From Bacteroidota bacterium (GTDB lineage: Bacteria > Bacteroidota > Bacteroidia > Bacteroidales > VadinHA17): 23,134 bases of DNA. The stretch's first letter is position 1. Every line of letters starts with the position of its first letter. Positions 16,429 through 23,134 of this stretch are shown here, one piece after another. The stretch covers positions 1 through 23,134 of the forward strand of contig JAEYZD010000091.1 in NCBI GenBank assembly GCA_023430725.1, read 5' to 3'. The notes below the pieces were generated by a model, which saw nothing but the letters and a program-made list of their open reading frames with translations, was not told the DNA's origin and did no database searches. The position numbers and the translations under genes were made by a program.

Positions 16429-17616
16429 ATGGATAATTTCAAATTGCGACTTTCCAGGCTCACCGAAGAGCACGAGGCACTCATTAAACGCCGGAACAAA
16501 AAGATCGAACCCGGAAACGGCATCTTTGACAGGTTTATAAATCCCGTGCTGACAGGCGCCCATGCACCGCTCGAATGGAGATATGATCTCAATCCTGATA
16601 CCAACCCGCACCTGATGGAGCGCTTTGGCATAAATGCCGCATTCAATGCCGGGGCAATGAAGTTCAACGGCAAATATGTTCTGGCAGTGAGGGTGGAAGG
16701 GTACGACAGGAAATCGTTCTTCGCAATTGCAGAGAGTCCAAACGGGATTGACAACTTCAGGTTTTGGGATTACCCGGTCACTATGCCTGAGACTGGTGAT
16801 CCGGATACTAACGTATATGACATGAGGCTGACTCATCATGAAGATGGCTGGATTTACGGCGTCTTCTGCAGTGAGAGGAAGGACCCGAACGCTGCTCCCG
16901 GAGACCTCTCATCAGCCGTCGCCGCTGCAGGCATAGCACGGACGCATGACCTGGTGACATGGGAACGTCTTCCTGACCTGGTCTCGGCCAGTCAGCAGCG
17001 CAATGTTGTTCTCCATCCTGAATTCGTCAACGGTAAATATGCCCTTTACACCCGTCCGCAGGACGGCTTCATCGACGCCGGCAGCGGAGGAGGTATTGGC
17101 TGGGCGCTGATAAGGGACATCACCCGTGCAGTCATAATGCCGGGCGAAGAGAAGATTATCAACTTCAGACACTATCACACAATCAAGGAGATGAAGAACG
17201 GCGAGGGGCCTCATCCCATAAAGACTCCTGCCGGTTGGCTGCATCTGGCCCACGGTGTCAGGGGATGCGCTGCGGGACTGAGGTACGTTCTCTACCTCTA
17301 CATGACTGCTCTTGATGATCCCTCGAGGCTGATTGCTGAACCTGGTGGCTATTTCATGGCCCCGGTTGATGAGGAACGGTTCGGCGATGTCTCAAACGTC
17401 CTTTTCTCCAACGGGTGGATTGCCGATGATGACGGAACGGTCTATATCTATTACGCATCGTCTGATACAAGAATGCACGTTGCAGTGTCATCGGTTGACC
17501 GGCTGGTCGACTATTGCATGAATACCCCGGCTGACGGATTTCGCTCTGCGGCATCGGTGAAATCGCTCAATTCAATCATCAGCCGCAACCGGGAGTACTT
17601 GTCAGGAAAACAGTGA
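16429..17616 (+). CDS. GH130_1 4-O-beta-D-mannosyl-D-glucose phosphorylase (cytoplasmic)
   Basis: This is a 395-residue protein without signal peptide. It has the GH130 five-bladed propeller motifs: FNAGAMKFNGKYVLAVRVEG, NVYDMRLT with catalytic Asp131, RPQDGF, and GPHPIKTPAGWLHLAHGVR. The position of Asp131 and the length match the characterised Bacteroides fragilis mannosylglucose phosphorylase as I recall it. The enzyme uses phosphate to split Man-beta-1,4-Glc into mannose-1-phosphate and glucose. The epimerase encoded next makes this substrate from mannobiose, so the pair forms the known mannobiose catabolic route. Conservation of phosphate-site residues supports phosphorylase rather than hydrolase activity, though GH130 subfamilies differ. 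Twelve bp from the GH26 gene, same operon. Confidence 0.92.
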   Translation: MDNFKLRLSRLTEEHEALIKRRNKKIEPGNGIFDRFINPVLTGAHAPLEWRYDLNPDTNPHLMERFGINAAFNAGAMKFNGKYVLAVRVEGYDRKSFFAIAESPNGIDNFRFWDYPVTMPETGDPDTNVYDMRLTHHEDGWIYGVFCSERKDPNAAPGDLSSAVAAAGIARTHDLVTWERLPDLVSASQQRNVVLHPEFVNGKYALYTRPQDGFIDAGSGGGIGWALIRDITRAVIMPGEEKIINFRHYHTIKEMKNGEGPHPIKTPAGWLHLAHGVRGCAAGLRYVLYLYMTALDDPSRLIAEPGGYFMAPVDEERFGDVSNVLFSNGWIADDDGTVYIYYASSDTRMHVAVSSVDRLVDYCMNTPADGFRSAASVKSLNSIISRNREYLSGKQ

Positions 17617-17662
17617 GAACGACTTCCGGAAGAAACCTAACTGCAAGATTCACCTTCATCAG

Positions 17663-18868
17663 ATGGTAAAAGAGGCTTCAATGATACTCGCAGGGATGGG
17701 CACTGCTGCTGAGAAAGAGCTTACTCAGATTATCCTGCCTTACTGGATACAGAAGATGCCAGACGCGGAGGGTGGCGGATTTTACGGCCAGATAGACGGG
17801 AGGGATAACGTCGTTCCCGGTGCACCGAAGGGAGCCATATTGAATGCACGCATCCTGTGGAGCTTCGCGGCAGCTTATATAAAGCTCCGCGATCCGATGT
17901 ACCTGGAAATGGCCACCCGGGCGCGCGACTATATCTTCCGGTATTTCTTTGATGAGGAACACGGCGGCACTTACTGGTGCCTGAAGAGCACCGGCGAGCC
18001 ACTGGATACGAAGAAACAGATTTACTCGCAGGCGTTCTTCATTTATGCGTTGAGCACATATCACGCGGCAACGGACGACAGGGAGTCGCTTGACAGGGCA
18101 ATTGAACTGTACCGGCTGATTGAGGAGCACAGCTTTGACGGTGAGCGTGGCGGATATTTTGAGGCCTTCACCCGTGAGTGGGGAGAGATTGCCGATCTCC
18201 GCCTGAGTGCGAAGGATGCCAATGAGAAAAAGACGATGAACACTCATCTGCATGTTCTTGAAGCATATACGGCTCTTTACAGGATCTGGCCCGACCTGGA
18301 GCTCAGGCAGCAGCTTGCAGGGCTTGTGAAGGTATTTGCAGAGAAGATTGTTGACCCGGAGACTGCTCATCTGAATCTCTTCTTTGATGAGGAGTGGAAT
18401 TGCCGTTCAACAATTGTCTCATACGGTCATGACATTGAAGCATCCTGGCTTATGTGCGAGGCAGCGGAAGCCCTTGGTGAGGCCGACAGTGTGAAGGGTC
18501 TGGCACTGAGGATAGCCTCTGCGGCTCATGAGGGGCTGGCCGGCGACGGCAGCCTTTTTTACGAGAAGGATGACGCCGCAGGTCACTTTGACCGCGACAG
18601 GCACTGGTGGGTCCAGTCGGAGTCCGTGGTGGGCTTCCTGAACGCATGGCAGCTGAGCGGCGATTCCGGCTGGCTGGAGATTGCTTCGGAAGCACTTGAC
18701 TATATCCTTCACAACATTTCGGACCGTGTCAACGGAGAATGGCACTGGAGCATCCGTGCCGACGGTACCGTTAACCGTGATGATGACAAGGCGGGTTTCT
18801 GGAAGTGTCCCTATCATAATACCCGGATGTGCCTGGAGATCATGGCAAGGCAATCTGATCAGATCTGA
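17663..18868 (+). CDS. AGE-family cellobiose/mannobiose 2-epimerase (cytoplasmic)
   Basis: This is a 401-residue protein without signal peptide. It has the (alpha/alpha)6-barrel motifs of N-acyl-glucosamine/cellobiose 2-epimerases: GGGFYGQIDG, LNARILWSFA, MNTHLHVLEAY (His195 and His197), SYGHDIEASWL (His256), HWWVQSE, and WKCPYHNTRMC (His385). These histidines are the ring-opening and epimerising residues of the family. It converts beta-1,4-mannobiose to mannosylglucose at the reducing end. An alternative start at 17681 has a better Shine-Dalgarno-like sequence (AAAAGAGG) and would remove six residues. The gene lies 46 bp after the phosphorylase and ends the operon; I saw no clear terminator hairpin after it. 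Confidence 0.92.
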   Translation: MVKEASMILAGMGTAAEKELTQIILPYWIQKMPDAEGGGFYGQIDGRDNVVPGAPKGAILNARILWSFAAAYIKLRDPMYLEMATRARDYIFRYFFDEEHGGTYWCLKSTGEPLDTKKQIYSQAFFIYALSTYHAATDDRESLDRAIELYRLIEEHSFDGERGGYFEAFTREWGEIADLRLSAKDANEKKTMNTHLHVLEAYTALYRIWPDLELRQQLAGLVKVFAEKIVDPETAHLNLFFDEEWNCRSTIVSYGHDIEASWLMCEAAEALGEADSVKGLALRIASAAHEGLAGDGSLFYEKDDAAGHFDRDRHWWVQSESVVGFLNAWQLSGDSGWLEIASEALDYILHNISDRVNGEWHWSIRADGTVNRDDDKAGFWKCPYHNTRMCLEIMARQSDQI

Positions 18869-18991
18869 CCTGCTACTAATATCTCATTCTCAAATTTATC
18901 CGCATCATTTCCCTCTTCTTTTGTAATTTTCGACGGTTCACCGCGTTTTGTTTAATATTTGTTCACCCCAAAAATCTAACTGATCTGGAAT
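18869..18991 (+). promoter_or_regulatory. Short spacer with possible promoter for the barrel/giant-protein pair
   Basis: This 123-bp T-rich gap separates the mannan operon from two unrelated-looking genes. TTTG at 18920-18923 lies 19 bp before a TTTG-ending 8-mer at 18943-18950, and AATATTTG at 18954-18961 is one base away from TAnnTTTG. The -33/-7 pairing is imperfect in each combination, so the promoter is a weak call. Confidence 0.25.
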
Positions 18992-20656
18992 ATGAGACCC
19001 AGTAGGTATCTTTTTTTATTCCTGCTTGTCCCGTTTTGTTCGATCGCCGATTCACAGGACCTGTCTTCCCTTAAAGACCAGGATAAGTTTGGCATCAGCG
19101 GACAGCTTGGAGCTTCAATGGTTTTTTACAACGTTGAAGGACGGGAGGCTAACCGTCCCGCCTTCTCATGGATGTTGGTAGGTAACCCGGTGATAACCGT
19201 GTATGGGATTACCTTTCCATTTTCATTTACCGTCAGTGAACAGGAGCGCAGTTTTCAGCAGCCCTTTAACAGGTTTGGTGTCAGCCCGACCTATAAATGG
19301 GCTAAGCTGCATCTTGGTTACCGCAATGTATCATTCTCTAAATACACCCTCGGAGGTCATACTATCCTGGGTGGCGGGGGTGAATTCACCCCGGGGAAAT
19401 TCCGGATCGGAGTGATGTACGGCCAGTTGCTGAGGCCGGTGCCGTTCAATTCCTCCATACTTCCGGTACAGACACAACAGGTGCCGGCATACAGACGCAA
19501 CGGCCTGGCGTTCAGATTAGGTTACGGAACCGCATCTAACAGTGCCGACATAATAGTATTCAGGGCAACAGATGTTTCCGGGTCAATTGCAGACACCAGC
19601 CAGTTGCTCCTTCCGGGTTCCAATACCGTTGTTTCATTCATAACCCATCAGAAGCTGCTGAAAAACTTTGTATTCGACCTTGAACTTGCAAACAGCATCT
19701 ATACAGAAGACAAGCGTCTGGACGGAGAACCGGGCATGAAGCTTCTCCCGGTTATCAGTGAGCTCATCGGGACAAATGTCAGCACCACCTCCTGCAATGC
19801 TGTTGATGCCTCATTCGGGTATGATTCAAAGGTTTTCGACCTGAAGATGAGACTGAGACAGATTGATCCCGGTTTCCGTTCGATGGGCACCTATTTCATG
19901 CAGAATAATATCCGGAATATTACAATTGAGCCTGCCGTTACCCTGTCCGGCGATAAATACATCATTTCCGGCAGCCTGGGTTTTCAGCGTGACAACCTCA
20001 AGGAAACCCTCATTCATCAGACCAACCGGACAATCGGCTCGGTACGGGTTGCAGCAAACCCGGTGAAGTGGTACAGGGCTGATATTAACTATTCAAATTA
20101 TGACATTGACCAGAAAGCCGGGATTAATCCTCTTGATCCTCTGAGCACGATAAACCAGATATCACAGACAACCAGCAGCATCAACCTGGTTCAGAATCTT
20201 TCTTTCGCCGGCAAGACGCTCTCCCAGAATGTAATGGTAACCCTTAACAACCAGTTGATGACAGATCATGTAAATGAGACAGGCGGTTCATACAGGACGT
20301 TTGTGGCCATGGGCTCATATGTTGTCGGTTATATGCCCATGAGGATCAACCTGGCACTTAATTACAGTTACTCGACATTTGATATCCCATCGGCAGTGAA
20401 TACATTCCACGGGCCCACAGCCTCACTGTCATCATCATTGCTTAAGGGCAGGCTGAATCTGGCTGTTGCCGGCTCGCGTCTTTCGAATATTCTCGATGAT
20501 ACTCTGTCAGGGCACATCACTTCAGGTTCATTTTCATCCACTTTCAGGATAACGAAGATGCACATGGTCAGGGCGAGGTTTTATGTGAACAACAGCACAG
20601 GCGTCAATTCTTTTACTGAAACTAAAGGGGAGTTAGGTTATGGATTTATTTTCTAG
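18992..20656 (+). CDS. Outer-membrane beta-barrel protein of unknown function
   Basis: This is a 554-residue protein. A signal peptide (RYLFLFLLVPFCSIADSQ) is followed by a sequence dominated by alternating polar/hydrophobic strands with many glycines and aromatics: FGISGQLGASMVFYN, LHLGYRNVSFSKYTLGGHT, FRIGVMYGQL, KMRLRQIDPGF. It ends in LGYGFIF, an aromatic C-terminal strand typical of outer-membrane barrels. It has no TonB box, plug domain or sugar-enzyme motif, so it is not a SusC. I do not recognise a named family. The stop at 20656 overlaps the next gene by 17 bp, which implies coupled translation and a joint job. Spacing from the mannan operon suggests it is a separate unit. A role as membrane anchor or export channel for the large partner is a guess. 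Confidence 0.75.
   Translation: MRPSRYLFLFLLVPFCSIADSQDLSSLKDQDKFGISGQLGASMVFYNVEGREANRPAFSWMLVGNPVITVYGITFPFSFTVSEQERSFQQPFNRFGVSPTYKWAKLHLGYRNVSFSKYTLGGHTILGGGGEFTPGKFRIGVMYGQLLRPVPFNSSILPVQTQQVPAYRRNGLAFRLGYGTASNSADIIVFRATDVSGSIADTSQLLLPGSNTVVSFITHQKLLKNFVFDLELANSIYTEDKRLDGEPGMKLLPVISELIGTNVSTTSCNAVDASFGYDSKVFDLKMRLRQIDPGFRSMGTYFMQNNIRNITIEPAVTLSGDKYIISGSLGFQRDNLKETLIHQTNRTIGSVRVAANPVKWYRADINYSNYDIDQKAGINPLDPLSTINQISQTTSSINLVQNLSFAGKTLSQNVMVTLNNQLMTDHVNETGGSYRTFVAMGSYVVGYMPMRINLALNYSYSTFDIPSAVNTFHGPTASLSSSLLKGRLNLAVAGSRLSNILDDTLSGHITSGSFSSTFRITKMHMVRARFYVNNSTGVNSFTETKGELGYGFIF
20624..20632 (+). promoter_or_regulatory. Shine-Dalgarno-like site that decides the start of the large partner gene
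   Basis: AAAGGGGAG lies 7 nt before the ATG at 20640, inside the coding end of the barrel gene. The in-frame ATG at 20661 has no such site (only a T-rich leader). This makes 20640 the better start and points to translational coupling. Shine-Dalgarno sites are generally weak in this phylum, so a good one is noteworthy. Confidence 0.5.
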
Positions 20657-23134
20657 ACATATGAACAACTGCAGGTCGTTACTAAAGGCAGGTGTACTGG
20701 CCATGATTCTGGCTTCGGTTACCGGTCCACAGCTTGAAGCACAGGTTACAGCCAGCGTGGCAGTTCTTCCTCCTTACAGTCCGGATATCGAAGATTATGC
20801 AGACAAAACAAGGATCACCGTCACGGCAATGTCAATGGATTTCATTGACCTTGAATGCACCCTCGGCCTCACAATAACCGGAGACAATGGCATTGAGCTC
20901 AGGTCGCTTGCAGACTATGCTTATACAACCTTCACCTTGCAAACAGGAGTGCCTGTCATTCTCACGGGGCCTGATCTCTCGCAGTACTTTTCTCTTGGCA
21001 ATCTTATTATCACGGGAATTGATCCCTCGGAACTGCGCACCCAGGGTCTGCCTCCGGGTAATTACCGGGTATGTGCAAGGGTGTACAATTCTGGCCGGCT
21101 GCTCTCTGAGGAGAGTCCTGCCGGGTGCGGTAACTATTTCAGGGTTAACTATCTGCAGCCACCTATGCTGATTGCCCCGGCTGACGGAAGCGAGATTGAG
21201 AATACGATGTCACAGCAGATAATATTCAGCTGGACACCATCACCGGGAGCACCGGCATGGACCTCATACATCCTCAAGATAGTGGAGATAACAGACCCGG
21301 TCAGGGACCCAAACGATGCATTGCTGTCGGCAACCACGCCAGCTTTCTTTGAGGAGGAGGTCTTTGGCACATCGTTTCTTTACGGTCCGGCCCAGCCTCT
21401 GCTTGATCCGGGAAAGAGATATGCGTTCCAGGTGATCGCCTCTGAACGGGAGACTAACACCCGCTTTGAAAATTTCGGGCGCAGTGAGGTTTTCTCATTC
21501 AGATACGGGAAGGAATCTGATAATATACTTGCCTTCCCGGAGCTTGTTGTGACAGCCCCTCCTGCACTTGAAAAGGGGACTGACGGCATTAAGTCGTGGG
21601 CCATGCCCAACTCCTCTGTCAGCGGGACCCTTCAGTATTTCTTCCCGCAGGATCAGCAGACAAAAGGGTTTGTTAAAAAGTCACCTCTGAGGCTTCGTCT
21701 TGGCTATTACATCCTGACAGCTGACAACCAGAAAGTGTACCTTACCCCGGGACTTGACAGCTATGTTTTTGAACAGGATGTGCAGATGCGTGCAGGAAAC
21801 AGCTCCTTCACTCTGCAATATAAGGCTCCCTATGTCACCGACACGCTTCCTTTGCAGGATACTGACTTTGCATTCTGTACCACCGGTGAGGACGGAAGGT
21901 TCAATTTCATGTTCAATAATCCGGGTCTGGGCATTGTTGCAGAAAAAATTACAGCCACCCGCACAATCATAGGATTAAAACAGACCGGATTTTCCAATGG
22001 AGAACCGGTTTATGTCAAGAATGAATCAGTTGAAGTGACCAGGGGCAACCTTTACATGTATGCAAATATTATAGTTGATGACTACTATTTCACCAGCCCC
22101 ACTGTTGAAGTCCTGACCCCAAAAGGAGATAACGCAGATCTGGGGATGGTAAGCACCAAAGTCAGGTCATATGACCTTGATGTCACCGTCAAGGCTGACA
22201 AGAGCTACAGCAGCCAGTACAAAAATGATAACGTTGAGAGCATGGTTGTATATATCCTCAGAGATTTCCGGCCTGACGGTGTCCCGGGGAATGAAGGAAA
22301 GGGTTCACAATCTGTTGAACAGGGAGAGAAGCTGTTCAACATGGAGGTTGTAGCCAAAGAGATAACAGGAAACACGGGTAAGGCCACACTCCGGAATCTT
22401 GTAATTAACCGGATTAATGATCCGAACGACAAATATTTTCTATATGCAACCGCCCTGGCAACTTCCGATGTAAATTATACAATGGATGCACCGGTGTCAT
22501 TTACTTTCGGCTATCCTGCCGATGATGCAGTATTCAGCCCCGATTACATACTGCCAGCACCGACACCTGTAAAGGAGCTGGTTGCGAGGCCTCTGCCACC
22601 GGCAATCAAAGGATCGGTATACAGGTTTGACAATCAGATGCAGCCCGTTGAGGGGGCCTTTGTACAGCTCTTTAATATGAGCTATATCGTCCAGTCAGAG
22701 ATGACTCCGGCCAACGGCACCTTCAGTTTTGAACTTCCAGGCTCAAAAGAGGGAGATAAGTGGGCTCTTTTTATCACGCGTCAGGGCTTTAAGAATAAAT
22801 ATATTCAGATACCTTATTCCTTGATTCTCGGGAAGAAATATGTCAGGGAGGATATTCTCCTTGAACCTGAGGCAACGGTAACAGGAACAGTTATCAATGA
22901 AAAGGGAGAAGGGGTACGGGTCCATATGCGTCTGGATGACGGGGCTTATAATGAGTTCCATCCTGTATGCGTCAATTATACATTGGTGAAGGACGCAGCC
23001 GGACTGACCGGTGCGGCTTCCTCCTCCGGGTCAGAGGGTCAGACTGTTTTCAGTATAAACACCCCGGTTACCGTAGTCGGCAGCAAGACAGGTCAGGCTG
23101 CAACTGGTCATGCAAGCGCCAGCCAGAGTGTAAC
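20640..23134 (+). CDS. Very large exported beta-rich protein with Fn3-like and carboxypeptidase-regulatory-like domains (3' truncated)
   Basis: An open frame runs from ATG 20640 to the window edge, giving 831 residues with no stop. A signal peptide (about residues 12-34, ending in LEAQ) follows a short polar leader; start 20661 is the alternative. The mature N-terminus (VLPPYSPDIEDYADKTRITVT, then LTITGDNGIEL and LPPGNYRVCARVY) recalls a recurrent but, to my knowledge, unnamed domain in large Bacteroidota extracellular proteins. An Fn3-like unit spans about 172-270 (PPMLIAPADGS, FSWTPSPG, YAFQVIASE). Two carboxypeptidase-regulatory-like domains begin near 653 (IKGSVYRF) and 744 (ATVTGTVINEKGEG). 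No catalytic motif is visible. It overlaps the barrel gene by 17 bp. A structural or adhesive surface role is possible, but the function is unknown. Any T9SS tail would be beyond the window. Confidence 0.75.
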   Translation, partial: MDLFSRHMNNCRSLLKAGVLAMILASVTGPQLEAQVTASVAVLPPYSPDIEDYADKTRITVTAMSMDFIDLECTLGLTITGDNGIELRSLADYAYTTFTLQTGVPVILTGPDLSQYFSLGNLIITGIDPSELRTQGLPPGNYRVCARVYNSGRLLSEESPAGCGNYFRVNYLQPPMLIAPADGSEIENTMSQQIIFSWTPSPGAPAWTSYILKIVEITDPVRDPNDALLSATTPAFFEEEVFGTSFLYGPAQPLLDPGKRYAFQVIASERETNTRFENFGRSEVFSFRYGKESDNILAFPELVVTAPPALEKGTDGIKSWAMPNSSVSGTLQYFFPQDQQTKGFVKKSPLRLRLGYYILTADNQKVYLTPGLDSYVFEQDVQMRAGNSSFTLQYKAPYVTDTLPLQDTDFAFCTTGEDGRFNFMFNNPGLGIVAEKITATRTIIGLKQTGFSNGEPVYVKNESVEVTRGNLYMYANIIVDDYYFTSPTVEVLTPKGDNADLGMVSTKVRSYDLDVTVKADKSYSSQYKNDNVESMVVYILRDFRPDGVPGNEGKGSQSVEQGEKLFNMEVVAKEITGNTGKATLRNLVINRINDPNDKYFLYATALATSDVNYTMDAPVSFTFGYPADDAVFSPDYILPAPTPVKELVARPLPPAIKGSVYRFDNQMQPVEGAFVQLFNMSYIVQSEMTPANGTFSFELPGSKEGDKWALFITRQGFKNKYIQIPYSLILGKKYVREDILLEPEATVTGTVINEKGEGVRVHMRLDDGAYNEFHPVCVNYTLVKDAAGLTGAASSSGSEGQTVFSINTPVTVVGSKTGQAATGHASASQSV

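Noticed and set aside
18869..18991. Intrinsic terminator after the epimerase gene
   Set aside because: No inverted repeat of useful length was found in this gap, only T-rich sequence.

Overview
The window looks like a chromosomal segment from a member of the Bacteroidota, probably an anaerobic or facultative Bacteroidales/Marinilabiliales-type organism rather than a classical gut Bacteroides. The evidence is: many Bacteroidota-style lipoproteins, surface glycan-binding proteins built from IPT/TIG repeats as found next to SusC/SusD pairs, a C-terminal type IX secretion (T9SS) sorting domain on one enzyme, A-rich weak ribosome binding sites, and a TAnnTTTG-type -7 promoter element. Base composition is about half GC by eye. 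No rRNA, tRNA, CRISPR, insertion sequence or phage gene was seen.

Positions 1-18868 are a polysaccharide utilization locus (PUL) aimed at a beta-mannan, most likely a galactosylated and acetylated (gluco)mannan. The left part, all on the + strand, holds the 3' end of one surface glycan-binding protein, a complete second one with six IPT/TIG modules, a strong intergenic hairpin, a two-catalytic-domain CBM35-GH26-(GH51/GH44-like) protein with a T9SS tail, a PA14-containing GH31 lipoprotein, a CE7-type acetyl esterase and a GH2 beta-galactosidase-type lipoprotein. SusC and SusD are expected just upstream but lie outside the window.

An AraC-family regulator on the - strand (12797-13678) sits in the middle. 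It overlaps the end of the GH2 gene and is divergent from a second + strand cluster: GH5 (subfamily 7-like) mannanase, GH26 mannanase, GH130_1 mannosylglucose phosphorylase and an AGE-family mannobiose/cellobiose 2-epimerase. The roughly 300-bp divergent region holds a pair of GATATAAA direct repeats spaced two helical turns apart, a 10-bp palindrome and a perfect TAnnTTTG box.

The proposed pathway is as follows. Glycan is bound at the surface, cut by the T9SS-exported GH26 protein, imported, deacetylated by CE7, stripped of side chains by GH2 and GH31, and reduced to mannobiose by the GH5 and GH26 lipoproteins. In the cytoplasm the epimerase turns mannobiose into mannosylglucose and GH130 phosphorolyses it to mannose-1-phosphate and glucose. 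No inner-membrane sugar transporter is present in the window.

Positions 18992-23134 appear to be a separate two-gene unit: a 554-residue outer-membrane beta-barrel protein, translationally overlapped by a very large exported beta-rich protein (over 830 residues, cut by the window end) with Fn3-like and carboxypeptidase-regulatory-like domains. I know no assigned function for this pair, and it is the best candidate here for something undescribed.
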